Below, piece by piece: positions 52,550 to 61,848 of a DNA stretch of 64,000 nucleotides. Position 1 is the first letter of the stretch. Every line of letters begins with the position of its first letter. The stretch is from CAYWMD01 sp964458575 (GTDB lineage Bacteria > Verrucomicrobiota > Verrucomicrobiia > Limisphaerales > JADLHS01). Made by a program: the position numbers and the translations under genes. The DNA lies in assembly GCA_964458575.1 (NCBI GenBank), contig CAYWMD010000027.1, positions 1 through 64,000 of the forward strand, read 5' to 3'. The notes beneath the pieces are model-generated. The model was not told the DNA's origin, searched no databases, and saw only the letters and a program-made list of their open reading frames with translations.

Positions 52550-54724
52550 TTACGCTTTGGCCGTCGTCTTGTCTGACAACACCGCCGATGCCATCACGTC
52601 GGACAAGCCGCTTTCTTTCGCCATCGCGTGTGCTGACTTTAGTAACGATTGCAGCCCGCTGTCCTTGGACGACGCGATCATTTTTCCGAGCAACGCGGCG
52701 ACGGTCAGGTTCTTCAGGTCCTCGGTCTTGATGCCGAAATCCTTCACCCATTGCGCGAGCTGCGATTTGAAGAAGTCCGGGTCGCCGTTGAAGAACGTGT
52801 TCTTGATGTCGGACAACGTCTCGCTGTTGTTGACCATGCGATCCACGGATTTCCCGTTGCCCACGGCGCGGACGATCTTCTCGAAGAAGTCGTTTTCACC
52901 ACCGACGATGTCAATCTTGGCGGCCTTGAGCGCTTCCCCGACAACTTCCGAGTGCGCGCGAGCGATGTCGCGATTGACGTTGATGGCCGCGAGTTCGACG
53001 TCGCGTTCCTTGGCAAGTTTGAGGCGGAATTCCTCGTGTTGCTGGCCGGCCTCGTGCAGAAGTTTCATCGCCTTCGCTTTTTCCTCGATGCCCTTCGCTT
53101 CGGCGAGCATCTTGGCCTGGATGCCGGTAGCAGTAGCCATTTCCTTGTCCTTCGTGCCTTCGGCTTCGGCTTCGGCTTGAGTCTGGGTGACCTTGGCGTG
53201 AGCATCGCCCTTGACCTGCTCCACTTCGGCCTCGGCGATGCCAACGGCTTTGATGGCTTCGGCATCGGCCTTCTTCGCGCTCGCCTTGGCAGTGATAACC
53301 TTGGCCTCGGCGAGTCCTTTCGCGGCTTCTTGCGCGGCGACGCCTTCAGCTTCCTGCTCCATCGCAATGCGCTTCTTCTCGCTGGCCTTGGCTTCGGCGT
53401 CGGCAATCGTCTGAATCCGTTCCGATTCGCGCAAGGCAGCTTCCCGCCCCGCCTCGGCGGCGGTGACGGTTTTTATCTTATTGGCCTCGGCGAGGTTGCG
53501 ATCCGCCTCCTTTTGCGCTTCGGCGGCAACGACCTTTTCAACCTGCGCCTGCTTGGCGTTCATGTCCGCCTCAATGAGCGTGACTTCGCGGACGCGCTCG
53601 GCGGTCATACGGGCTTCGATGTTGGTCTTCTCCTCCTGCTGCTGCACGACGGCCTTTTGTTCAGCCACGACCACAGCGCGTTTGCGTTCCACCTCCACGG
53701 CGGCCTCGGCCACTTTGACTTCCTTGTCCATCTCAGCCAATGAAACAGAACGTTCGCGGCGCACGCGGGCTTCCTCACCTTCTTGAACCGCTTCCTGTTC
53801 AAGGCGCTGTTTTTCCTTGCGGACCGTGAATTCGCGCTCCTGCACGGCGCGGTTCATATCCTGCGTGCGCAGCTGAATGGCTTCCTCGGCCTCCAATCGC
53901 TTGCCCTCCACTTCCTGCCGCCGGGCCTCGATGACCTTGCGGGCTTCGGCCTCTTCGTTGGCCTTGATCTCGGTAACGGCGCGCGTCTGTTTGGCGGTGT
54001 CTTCCTCGTTGCGACGCTTCTGTTCGCGCTTGGCGATGTCCGCGTCGGCGTTTTCCTTCTCCACCTGCACCTGGGCGCGCTGGGTGAATTCGTTGGCCAC
54101 CACGCGTTCGCGCTGGGTGATCTCGGTGATTTTCTTGATGCCTTCGGAATCAAGGACGTTGTTGGGATCATGCTGATCGAGCGGGGTTTGTTCCAAATAA
54201 TCAATCGCCACGTCCTGAAGCAGAAAACCGTCGAGGTCCTTGCCGATGGTGGCTTGAATCTGGTCGCGGAACTTGATGCGTTCGGTGAACAGTTCGTGGA
54301 ATTCCATCTGCTTGCCCGCGGTCTTGAGCGCCTCCGAGAATTTCGCCTCAAACAACTCGCGCAACTGCTCGATATCCGCCACGCGTTCCGGGGTCAACAT
54401 CTGGGCCACTTTGCGGACGCTTTCCTCGGTGGCCTCGACGCGGATGTAAAAGGCCACGGTGATGTCGGCGCGGATGTTGTCCTTGCAGACGAGACCATCC
54501 TTGCCTTTGCGCGCGATCTCGAGCTTCTTCACCGAGATGTCCACGATGTGGTAATTCTGCAGGACGGGGAAACGCAGCATGTAGTCGAAGGACACGCGCA
54601 ACCCGCCCATGCCGGTGGTAACGCCGGCGCGTCCGGGTTGGATCTTGCGGATGCAGATGCCGATGATGGCAACGGCGACCAGGCAGATGACAATGAGCAG
54701 GGCAATGAGCAGATAGGTGAGCAT
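52550..54724 (-). CDS. SPFH/flotillin-like membrane protein
   Basis: This is a 724-residue protein. Residues about 3-24 (LTYLLIALLIVICLVAVAII) form one membrane segment. The SPFH/Band 7 domain follows (VVDISVKK-type strands, IRADITVAFYIRVEATEESV, FRDQIQATIGKDLDGFLLQDV). From about 200 to 600 there is an Ala/Glu/Lys-rich coiled coil of the flotillin kind, and a short C-terminal domain (about 620-724) ends it. Flotillins form membrane-attached rings or patches that organise other proteins. No NfeD partner gene is nearby. I chose the ATG at 54724 since an upstream frame to 54790 adds a non-hydrophobic leader. It is the first gene of the four-gene operon. Confidence 0.85.
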   Translation of the reverse strand: MLTYLLIALLIVICLVAVAIIGICIRKIQPGRAGVTTGMGGLRVSFDYMLRFPVLQNYHIVDISVKKLEIARKGKDGLVCKDNIRADITVAFYIRVEATEESVRKVAQMLTPERVADIEQLRELFEAKFSEALKTAGKQMEFHELFTERIKFRDQIQATIGKDLDGFLLQDVAIDYLEQTPLDQHDPNNVLDSEGIKKITEITQRERVVANEFTQRAQVQVEKENADADIAKREQKRRNEEDTAKQTRAVTEIKANEEAEARKVIEARRQEVEGKRLEAEEAIQLRTQDMNRAVQEREFTVRKEKQRLEQEAVQEGEEARVRRERSVSLAEMDKEVKVAEAAVEVERKRAVVVAEQKAVVQQQEEKTNIEARMTAERVREVTLIEADMNAKQAQVEKVVAAEAQKEADRNLAEANKIKTVTAAEAGREAALRESERIQTIADAEAKASEKKRIAMEQEAEGVAAQEAAKGLAEAKVITAKASAKKADAEAIKAVGIAEAEVEQVKGDAHAKVTQTQAEAEAEGTKDKEMATATGIQAKMLAEAKGIEEKAKAMKLLHEAGQQHEEFRLKLAKERDVELAAINVNRDIARAHSEVVGEALKAAKIDIVGGENDFFEKIVRAVGNGKSVDRMVNNSETLSDIKNTFFNGDPDFFKSQLAQWVKDFGIKTEDLKNLTVAALLGKMIASSKDSGLQSLLKSAHAMAKESGLSDVMASAVLSDKTTAKA

Positions 54725-54741
54725 AGGATGTAATCGGTTGT

Positions 54742-54777
54742 ATATTATCACCAACGCCGCGCGAGTCACCCTGTCAA
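54742..54777 (-). promoter_or_regulatory. Possible promoter of the SPFH operon
   Basis: A perfect TTGACA (54772-54777, minus strand) lies upstream of a TAATAT-like box at 54742-54747. The spacing of 24 bases (22 to GATAAT) is too long for a standard sigma-70 promoter, so this is a weak call. Confidence 0.25.
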
Positions 54778-54996
54778 CCAGAGCGTCCATACCTCAGCAT
54801 CACGCAACGTCCAGAACTGCCCAGTGGTTATCAGAACACCGAAATCCTTGCCAATACAATTCCGGCCAAAGTTTACAATGGGCCATCGGTCCTGGCGAGC
54901 CGCCGGGAAAGTTTGAATGCCAGGCGCCGTTGCTGCGTCGGGTGTTTGTCTCCGCGACAACGCGGTTGCGGAACATCCACACGCGAACTCCAGCGA

Positions 54997-57318
54997 ATGA
55001 ATATGAAATCCCAAGTGCTGCTTGGGCTGATGTTGCTGGGCGGTTGTTCAAGCCTGACGGCGATGACGCTTGCCTCCGGCGGAAAACCCCGTTGCGTCAT
55101 CGTCCAAGCAGCCGCCGCCACCGCGCCGGAGCGACATGCTGTTGCGGAGCTGGCGTTGCACCTGAACCTGATTACCGGCGCGACGTTTGAGATCAAAACC
55201 AATGCGGTTGAGGCTCCGAAAAGGGCCATCATCGTTGGCCGGGGTTCGCTCGCGATGAAGCTGTTTCCGGAAATCGAATTCGCGAAACTGGGCGCGGAAG
55301 AACTGGTCATCCGCACGAAAGGCAATCACCTGTTGCTCGCCGGCGGCCGGCCACGCGGGACGATTTATGCCGTGAACCGCTTCTTGCAGGAACAATGCGG
55401 CGTGCGTTGGTGGACGCCGTGGGCCACGAACATTCCGCATCGCGCCACGTTGCGCGTCGGCGATCTGAACGTGCGGCGGCAGCCCCCGTTCGAGTACCGC
55501 GCGCCGTTCTGGTTTCAGGGATTCGACCCGCTGTGGAAGGTCCGCAACAACGCCAATGATGAACATCGCCGCATTCCGCCCGAATGGGGCGGCTGCATCA
55601 GTTACAAGGGTTTTTGTCACACGTTCTATCCGCTGGTGCCACCGGAAAAATATTTTGCCAGCCATCCCGAGTGGTACAGCGAACTCAAAGGCAAGCGGAC
55701 CCACGAACGGGCGCAACTTTGCCTGTCGAATCCCGAGTTGCGCGATTTTGTCGTGGCACGGGTGAAGGAGTGGCTGCGCGAAGCACCGGAAGCCGCGATC
55801 ATTTCCGTTACCCAAAACGACTGGCACGGCCAGTGTGAGTGTGCGAAGTGCAAGGCCATTGATGATGCGGAAGGCGGTCCGGCCGGCAGCATGATCACTT
55901 TCGTCAACTACGTCGCCGAGCAGATCGAGCCCGAGTTCCCGAACGTGGCGGTGGACACGTTCGCGTATCAATACACGCGCAAGCCGCCCAAAACGGTCAA
56001 GCCCCGGCCCAACGTCATCGTGCGCCTGTGCAGCATCGAGTGCAATTTCCGCGAACCGCTGGACGGACCGTCCAATGCCCGGTTCCTTGCCGACTTGGAA
56101 GGCTGGTCGAAAATCTGCCAGCGGCTTTACATCTGGGATTACACCACTGATTTCCACAATTACGTCAATCCGCATCCGAACTGGTTCACGCTGGGTGCAA
56201 ACGTGCGGCTGTTTCAGAAGTTTGGCGTGCGCGGGGTGTTCGAGCAGGGTTCGTATCAGGCCTATGGGGGCGAGATGGGCGAATTGCGCGTCTGGCTGCT
56301 GGCGCAACTCCTCTGGAATCCGCAGCAGGATGACCGCGCCCTCATCAAGGAGTTTCTCGAAGGTTACTACGGCAAGGCTGCCGCCAAACCGATTGGGCGC
56401 TACCTTGATTTAATGTATGCCGCCGCGGATGGATTCTACCTCGGCTGCTACACCAAACCGTTTCCGCCGCACCTGGAGTTCAAAGTTCTCCACGAAGCGG
56501 AAAAGTTGTGGCAACAGGCCGAGCAAGGCGCAGCCAGCAATCCCGAGTTGCTGGCCCGTGTGCGCCTGAGTCATCTGCCGGTGCAACATGCGTTTTTGGC
56601 CGACTGGCAGCGTCTGCGTTACGATTGCTGGGAACAAAACGCTCGATGGCCCCTGCCGCAAACACTGAAAGCCGCCACCGCCGAGTTTGTTGAAAGATGC
56701 GAAGGCGTTCCGGACAAGAAGTGGTCGGTGGTGACCCGCTTAAGCGAACGCAAGTTCTTCGTGAGCGACTTCATAAGTTCGCTGACCAATGATCCGCCGG
56801 CGTTGCCGGCGTCCCCGCCGAAGCGCTTGAGCCGGCCCAAACTGCCAGCGGACCTGAAGCCACAGAACCTCCGCGGCGCGGTGGATTTGCAGGACAACGT
56901 CGCGCGCCTCGCCAAGCCCGGCAAATGGGCGCAAATCCGGCCTGACCTGACGGCTTCCGACCGGCGGGCCGCGTGGATGCCCGGCAACCACAGCGAATGG
57001 GCGTTTCGCATTCCGGCGTCGAAAATCCCGAAGTCGCCGACGGGTTCATGGCAGGTTTATGCCATCGTCCGCATCGAACCGAATGCGGCGGCCAGGCCCG
57101 ATTCAATCGCGTTTTATGCCGGAGTTTACGACAACGCGGCGAAGGACTACCCGGCCAATGCGAAATTCCCGATCAACCAAACGGGCATAGATTATCGTTC
57201 GTATCTCATCGGAACATTCGAGCCGGGACCGGATCGGGACATTTTTGTGTCGCCGGCCGGAAACGCGGATGCCAGCGCCGTCTGGGTGGACCGGGTGGTT
57301 TTGATTCCGCAGCGCTAA
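54997..57318 (+). CDS. DUF4838 lipoprotein (glycoside hydrolase-like)
   Basis: This is a 773-residue protein with a lipobox (LLGLMLLGGC, Cys17), so it is probably a lipoprotein on the outer membrane or periplasmic side. The N-terminal domain resembles the chitobiase/hexosaminidase-like accessory part (RHAVAELALHLNLITGATFEI, LLLAGGRPRGTIYAVNRFLQ). The central DUF4838 TIM-barrel follows, with QNDWHGQCECAKCKAIDD and FVNYVAEQIEPEFPNV. The end part is a beta-sandwich. DUF4838 proteins are inferred glycosidases in carbohydrate loci. It is the first gene of the plus-strand run that continues with Gfo/Idh and MFS genes. Start at 54997 or 55003. Confidence 0.85.
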   Translation: MNMKSQVLLGLMLLGGCSSLTAMTLASGGKPRCVIVQAAAATAPERHAVAELALHLNLITGATFEIKTNAVEAPKRAIIVGRGSLAMKLFPEIEFAKLGAEELVIRTKGNHLLLAGGRPRGTIYAVNRFLQEQCGVRWWTPWATNIPHRATLRVGDLNVRRQPPFEYRAPFWFQGFDPLWKVRNNANDEHRRIPPEWGGCISYKGFCHTFYPLVPPEKYFASHPEWYSELKGKRTHERAQLCLSNPELRDFVVARVKEWLREAPEAAIISVTQNDWHGQCECAKCKAIDDAEGGPAGSMITFVNYVAEQIEPEFPNVAVDTFAYQYTRKPPKTVKPRPNVIVRLCSIECNFREPLDGPSNARFLADLEGWSKICQRLYIWDYTTDFHNYVNPHPNWFTLGANVRLFQKFGVRGVFEQGSYQAYGGEMGELRVWLLAQLLWNPQQDDRALIKEFLEGYYGKAAAKPIGRYLDLMYAAADGFYLGCYTKPFPPHLEFKVLHEAEKLWQQAEQGAASNPELLARVRLSHLPVQHAFLADWQRLRYDCWEQNARWPLPQTLKAATAEFVERCEGVPDKKWSVVTRLSERKFFVSDFISSLTNDPPALPASPPKRLSRPKLPADLKPQNLRGAVDLQDNVARLAKPGKWAQIRPDLTASDRRAAWMPGNHSEWAFRIPASKIPKSPTGSWQVYAIVRIEPNAAARPDSIAFYAGVYDNAAKDYPANAKFPINQTGIDYRSYLIGTFEPGPDRDIFVSPAGNADASAVWVDRVVLIPQR

Positions 57319-57556
57319 CACCGGCGCGCGGGCGTCCGCCCGCAGCAGGCACATTCGCAGAAATACCAGCTCGAAGCCTGTCCCTCACGCCTCACGCGTG
57401 ACGCGGCGTGCTGCGTCCGGAAGGTCGCGCGTCGGGGCTGTTCTGGAAGTTTACCGTTGACAGTTGCCCATCGGGCGGGTGTATTGCGCCCATTTCGCCG
57501 AAGTCAGTTCCGCCCGGTTGGACTGCACTTGGCAGGCCTGAACCACACAACTCAGC

Positions 57557-58681
57557 ATGAGCAAAAAGAAAATCAACGTCGCGATTGTCGGTCTCGGTTT
57601 CGGAGCAGAATTCATCCCTCTTTGGCAGAAGCATCCCCACGCCACCTGTTACGCCATCTGCCAGCGTAATGAAAAGAAGCTCAACGCCGTGGGGGATTAC
57701 TTCGGCGTCGAGGTGCGCTACTCGGATTTCAACCGGCTGCTCAAGGACAAGAACGTTGACGTCGTCCACATCAACTCGCCGATTCCCGACCACGCGTGGA
57801 TGAGCATCGCGGCGCTGAAGGCCGGCAAACACGTGGCCTGCACCGTGCCGATGGCCACGAACATCGCCGATTGCAAGAAGATTGTGGATCTCGCGAAGCG
57901 CACCGGGCTCAAATACATGATGATGGAGACGGTCGTGTATGCCCGCGAATATCTGTTCATGAAGGAAATGCTGGACCAGGGCGAACTCGGCAAGCTTCAG
58001 TTCGTGCAGGCGAGCCATCAGCAGGACATGGACGGCTGGCCGAACTACTGGCCCGGCCTGCCGCCGATGTGGTACGCGACGCACTGTGTCGGACCAGTGG
58101 CGGGACTCATTGGCCAGCCGGCGGAATACGTGAGCTGCTTCGGCTCGGGGACGATTCGCAAGCGCCTCATCAAATGCTACGGCTCGCCGTTTGCCGTCGA
58201 AACCGCACACATCAAATTCAAGGGCACCGACGTCAACGCCCGCATCATTCGCAGCCTGTTCGACACGGCACGACAATATCGCGAGAGCATTGACGTCTAT
58301 GGCACGAAGAAAGCCGTCGAGTGGCCGCTGATCGAACACGAACCGCTTATCCTGCACACGGCGAAATTGCCCGAGCCTAAGATTCCCAAGCCGGTCAAAT
58401 GCCCGGACTTCGCGTATCGCCTGCCGAAGAGCATCGCGAAATACACGACGCAGGGCGTTTACGATGCGAGCAAGAAGACTCACCTGAGCTTCACGCAGGG
58501 CAGCGGTCATGGCGGTTCCCATCCGCACCTCGCGCATGAGTTCGCCATGGCGCTGGTCGAGGACCGCGACCCGTTCCCGAACGCGAAACAATCCGCGAAC
58601 TGGACCTGCGTCGGCCTTTGCGCCCACGAATCCGCGCTCAAAGGCGGCGCGATTGTAAAGCTGCCGGCGTTCACCCTCTGA
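57557..58681 (+). CDS. Gfo/Idh/MocA-family protein lacking the EKP lysine
   Basis: This is a 374-residue cytosolic protein with the dinucleotide loop VAIVGLGFGAEFIPL and the C-terminal beta domain. In the catalytic loop the usual EKP is replaced by Thr96-Val97-Pro98 (HVACTVPMAT), so the conserved lysine is missing. A related subgroup with this substitution occurs in PVC bacteria; the reaction is not known. It is followed after 41 bases by an MFS transporter gene and likely shares its transcript. Confidence 0.85.
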   Translation: MSKKKINVAIVGLGFGAEFIPLWQKHPHATCYAICQRNEKKLNAVGDYFGVEVRYSDFNRLLKDKNVDVVHINSPIPDHAWMSIAALKAGKHVACTVPMATNIADCKKIVDLAKRTGLKYMMMETVVYAREYLFMKEMLDQGELGKLQFVQASHQQDMDGWPNYWPGLPPMWYATHCVGPVAGLIGQPAEYVSCFGSGTIRKRLIKCYGSPFAVETAHIKFKGTDVNARIIRSLFDTARQYRESIDVYGTKKAVEWPLIEHEPLILHTAKLPEPKIPKPVKCPDFAYRLPKSIAKYTTQGVYDASKKTHLSFTQGSGHGGSHPHLAHEFAMALVEDRDPFPNAKQSANWTCVGLCAHESALKGGAIVKLPAFTL

Positions 58682-58722
58682 TTTCCTGACCAACCCAACC
58701 CAAAAACTTCTCAGCAAAAACT

Positions 58723-60312
58723 ATGAGCAACGTTCAAGTCAGCAATGAAGCCATCGCCCCGAATGCCAAACGATTGTTGTACGCCGGCTTCATGGCGATC
58801 TTCGCCGCCGGCGTCGGTTTCGCCATCCGCGGTGGCATCTTTGACAACTGGGGTGCGGCGTACGGCTTCACCGCCGCGCAACTCGGCGCGATTGGCGGCG
58901 CGGGTTTCTCCGGCTTCTGCTTTGGCATCATCATCGGCGGTGTGGTTTGCGACAAGATCGGTTACGGCAAACTGGTGATTCTCGCGTTCGCGCTGCACGT
59001 GCTCTCGGCGTTCGTGACCTTCACGGCGAGCGGGGCGAGCGCATATCCCAGTTTGTACTGGGGCATGTTCCTGTTCGCTTATGCCAACGGCACGCTTGAA
59101 GCCGTGGCCAACCCCCTCGTCGCCACGCTCTATCCGAACAACCGCACGCACTTCCTGAACATTCTGCACGCAAGCTGGCCCGCCGGACTTGTTGCCGGCA
59201 GCGCCTTGGGCTGGCTGCTGGACGACCAGATGAAACTGAGCTGGCAGATTCAACTCTCGTTCTACCTCATCCCCACCATCGCCTACGGCGCGATGTTCTT
59301 CGGCCAGCACATGCCCAAGTCCGAGGCGTCCAAGAAGGGGTTGAGCCTCGGGGAGATGTTTAAGGACGTCGGAATTCTCGGCGGACTGGTCGTTTGCTAC
59401 CTGCTGACCTTGTTCTTCCAAGGCGCACTGGGTCTGTCCTCCGGCGTGGCCTACGCTATTTGCGGGGTGTTATTGATTGTGGTGGCATTGATCACCCGGT
59501 TTTCCATCGGCTCAATTCTTTTGTTTGTCCTGTTCATCGCCCATGCGCTGGTCGGCGCGGTGGAACTGGGCACGGACGGCTGGATTCAAAACATCACCGG
59601 CAACCTGTTCACCTCGGCGCAGGGCAAGTACCTCTTCATGTGGACTTCACTCATCATGTTCAGCCTGCGCTTCTGCGCGGACTTCATTGAGAAGCGCCTC
59701 GGCATCTCGCCGGTGGGAATTTTGCTGGGCTCCGCGATCCTCGCGTGCGTCGGCTTGCAATTGTCCAGCAACATCACCTCCATCGGCATGGCCTTCCTGG
59801 CGCTGGCCGTTTATGCCGTGGGCAAAACGTTCTTCTGGCCGACCATGCTGGCCGTCGCCTCGGATCGCTTCCCGCGCACCGGCGCCATTGCCATCAGCAT
59901 CATGGGCGGGATCGGCATGTTGTCCGCCGGCATGATCGGCTCGCCGGGGCTGGGTTACGCGAAAGATCGTTTCGCCACCGAGGCCCTGGCCCAATCGAAC
60001 CCGGCGGCCCTGGCCAACTACAAGTCGGATAAACCCAGCACCTTCCTGTTCTTCTCCGAAGCCGCCGCGCTCGACGGCACGAAGTTGGCCGAGGCGCAAA
60101 AAGTCGCCGCTGACCAGCGCACGCCCGAACAGAAAGCCGTGGCCGAAGCGAGCATCGCCGGCGATCGCAAGACGCTGAAGGCCGACTCATTCATCCCTGG
60201 CATCATGGCTGTGATTTATTTGATCCTGCTCATCTACTTCAAAACCATCGGCGGCTACAAACCCGTCCACCTGCTTTCAACTGAGGAGCAGACCAAGACC
60301 GAGCAGGCGTGA
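58723..60312 (+). CDS. MFS transporter
   Basis: This is a 529-residue integral membrane protein with about 12 membrane segments, beginning LLYAGFMAIFAAGVGFAIRGG. A cytoplasmic or periplasmic insert of about 70 residues (DKPSTFLFFSEAAALDGTKL to RKTLKADSF) lies before the last membrane helix. The family resembles sugar or sugar-acid symporters. By context, the substrate would be a carbohydrate handled by the Gfo/Idh, TIM-barrel and cupin proteins. It follows the Gfo/Idh gene closely. Confidence 0.88.
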   Translation: MSNVQVSNEAIAPNAKRLLYAGFMAIFAAGVGFAIRGGIFDNWGAAYGFTAAQLGAIGGAGFSGFCFGIIIGGVVCDKIGYGKLVILAFALHVLSAFVTFTASGASAYPSLYWGMFLFAYANGTLEAVANPLVATLYPNNRTHFLNILHASWPAGLVAGSALGWLLDDQMKLSWQIQLSFYLIPTIAYGAMFFGQHMPKSEASKKGLSLGEMFKDVGILGGLVVCYLLTLFFQGALGLSSGVAYAICGVLLIVVALITRFSIGSILLFVLFIAHALVGAVELGTDGWIQNITGNLFTSAQGKYLFMWTSLIMFSLRFCADFIEKRLGISPVGILLGSAILACVGLQLSSNITSIGMAFLALAVYAVGKTFFWPTMLAVASDRFPRTGAIAISIMGGIGMLSAGMIGSPGLGYAKDRFATEALAQSNPAALANYKSDKPSTFLFFSEAAALDGTKLAEAQKVAADQRTPEQKAVAEASIAGDRKTLKADSFIPGIMAVIYLILLIYFKTIGGYKPVHLLSTEEQTKTEQA

Positions 60313-60407
60313 TGGAGTTGCGCGAGACTCTTTTCGATTTGAACGTGGCTCATTCGTGGGCCACTGGTCGTTCCGCTGAATCGAGCCGAAAGTAAACTCA
60401 CTGCACC

Positions 60408-61304
60408 ATGCCAAATCCCTGGACCGGGAAAGGAAATCCCTACACGCGCAAGGAAGTCGTCGAGCGCTTGCGAACCACGTTGAGCAAAGGCAACGCCATC
60501 CTCGCCGCCGGCGCGGGCACGGGCATCAGCGCCAAGTTCATCGAGCAGGGTGGCGCGGACCTCATCATCATCTACAATTCGGGCCGCTTCCGCATGATGG
60601 GCCACGGTTCAACCTGTGGTTTGATGGCCTACGGCGACGCCAATGCCATCGCGATGGAGATCGGTGAGTACGAAGTGCTCCCGGTGGTGGAAGAGGTGCC
60701 GGTAATTTGCGGCGTCCACGCCACCGACCCGCGCCGGCGGATGTGGCACTGGCTGGGGCGTGTGAAGGAGATGGGTTTCAGCGGCGTGAACAATTTCCCC
60801 ACCCACACCATCGTGGACGGTCATTTCCGTGGCGTGCTGGAAGAGACCGGCATGAGCGTGCAAAAGGAATTCGAAATGGTCGCGCTTGCCCGCAGGATGG
60901 GTTTGTTCAGCATTGTCTATGTCGCCACGCCGGACGAAGCCGTGCAGATGGCCCAAGCCGGCGCGGATGCCATCATCGCGCATGTCGGCACAACCGTCGG
61001 CGGCAGCATCGGCGTGAAAAAGGCCGTCGTGACCTGGGACTTCACGATCAGGCGCACACAGGAAATCATCAACGCTGCTCGGCGCGTGCGGAAGGACATC
61101 TTCTTCCTCGCGCACGGTGGCCCGATTAACACGCCGGCGGACGCGGATCGCGTCTTGAAAAACACGGACGCAGTGGGTTTTGTCGGTGCGAGTTCGCTGG
61201 AGCGCATGGGCGTGGAAGCATCGCTAACGAACCTCACGCGGGATTTCAAAAAACTGAAAGCGCCCGCCTCAAAAACTTTCGGCAACGCATCCCGTAGGAA
61301 ATGA
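60408..61304 (+). CDS. PEP-hydrolase-family TIM-barrel protein
   Basis: This is a 298-residue TIM-barrel protein of the phosphoenolpyruvate hydrolase-like family: ILAAGAGTGISAKFIEQGGAD at the start, then IYNSGRFRMMGHGST, VICGVHATDPRRRM, GFSGVNNFPTHTIVDG and DAIIAHVGTTVGGS. The fold relates to PEP mutase/isocitrate lyase, but the PEP mutase signature EDKxFPK is absent. The reaction is unproven. It overlaps the following cupin gene by four bases (ATGA), so the two are coupled. Confidence 0.85.
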   Translation: MPNPWTGKGNPYTRKEVVERLRTTLSKGNAILAAGAGTGISAKFIEQGGADLIIIYNSGRFRMMGHGSTCGLMAYGDANAIAMEIGEYEVLPVVEEVPVICGVHATDPRRRMWHWLGRVKEMGFSGVNNFPTHTIVDGHFRGVLEETGMSVQKEFEMVALARRMGLFSIVYVATPDEAVQMAQAGADAIIAHVGTTVGGSIGVKKAVVTWDFTIRRTQEIINAARRVRKDIFFLAHGGPINTPADADRVLKNTDAVGFVGASSLERMGVEASLTNLTRDFKKLKAPASKTFGNASRRK

Positions 61305-61732
61305 GCATTGCCCAACGCCGCTTCGTGACCGCCGCCGACAAGGTGGATTTTCTTTCGCCGTGGACCTTGGAGGAATGGTTCTGCCGTTCCGATATCGTGC
61401 CGAATCAGGAGTTGCTGATGGTCCGCGCGAACATGGAGCCCGGTCGTTCGCATCCGTTTCATACGCACCCCACGCGCGAGGAAATCATCTACGTGCTCTC
61501 CGGTCGTGCCGAGCAGTGGATCGGTCAGGAACATCGCATCCTCGGTCCCGGCGAGATGGTGTTGGTTCCAAAAGGTGAAGTTCACGGCACCTACAACCCG
61601 TTCCGCGAGCGACTGGTATTCCTCGCCATCCTCGCGCCGGCCAACGCGCCCGAGCCCGGCATCGTGGATGTTTCCACTCAAGCGCCCTGGGTCACGCTGC
61701 GCCAAAAGCACGGGCTGCCCGATTGCAAATGA
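61301..61732 (+). CDS. Cupin-domain protein
   Basis: This is a 143-residue single-cupin protein. Motif 1 is GRSHPFHTHPTREE with His54, His56 and Glu60, and motif 2 is PGEMVLVPKGEVHGTYN with His95, so a metal site is intact. Cupins of this type isomerise sugars or act as dioxygenases. The four-base overlap with the TIM-barrel gene implies a linked function. Confidence 0.87.
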   Translation: MSIAQRRFVTAADKVDFLSPWTLEEWFCRSDIVPNQELLMVRANMEPGRSHPFHTHPTREEIIYVLSGRAEQWIGQEHRILGPGEMVLVPKGEVHGTYNPFRERLVFLAILAPANAPEPGIVDVSTQAPWVTLRQKHGLPDCK

Positions 61733-61756
61733 CCCGTCGGACTGAATCCTGAAACA

Positions 61757-61832
61757 CAGTAAACCGCAGAGACGCGATGACCGGAGAGAAACCAGACCAA
61801 AAAATCTCTGCGTCTATCGCGCCTCTGCGGTG
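61757..61832. repeat. Intergenic inverted repeat
   Basis: ACCGCAGAGACGCGAT and ATCGCGCCTCTGCGGT are near-perfect arms of a 76-base palindrome between the cupin and ThuA genes. The ThuA start follows 17 bases later. It has no T-run. Confidence 0.75.
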
Positions 61833-61848
61833 GTAGAGCCTCAACCGA

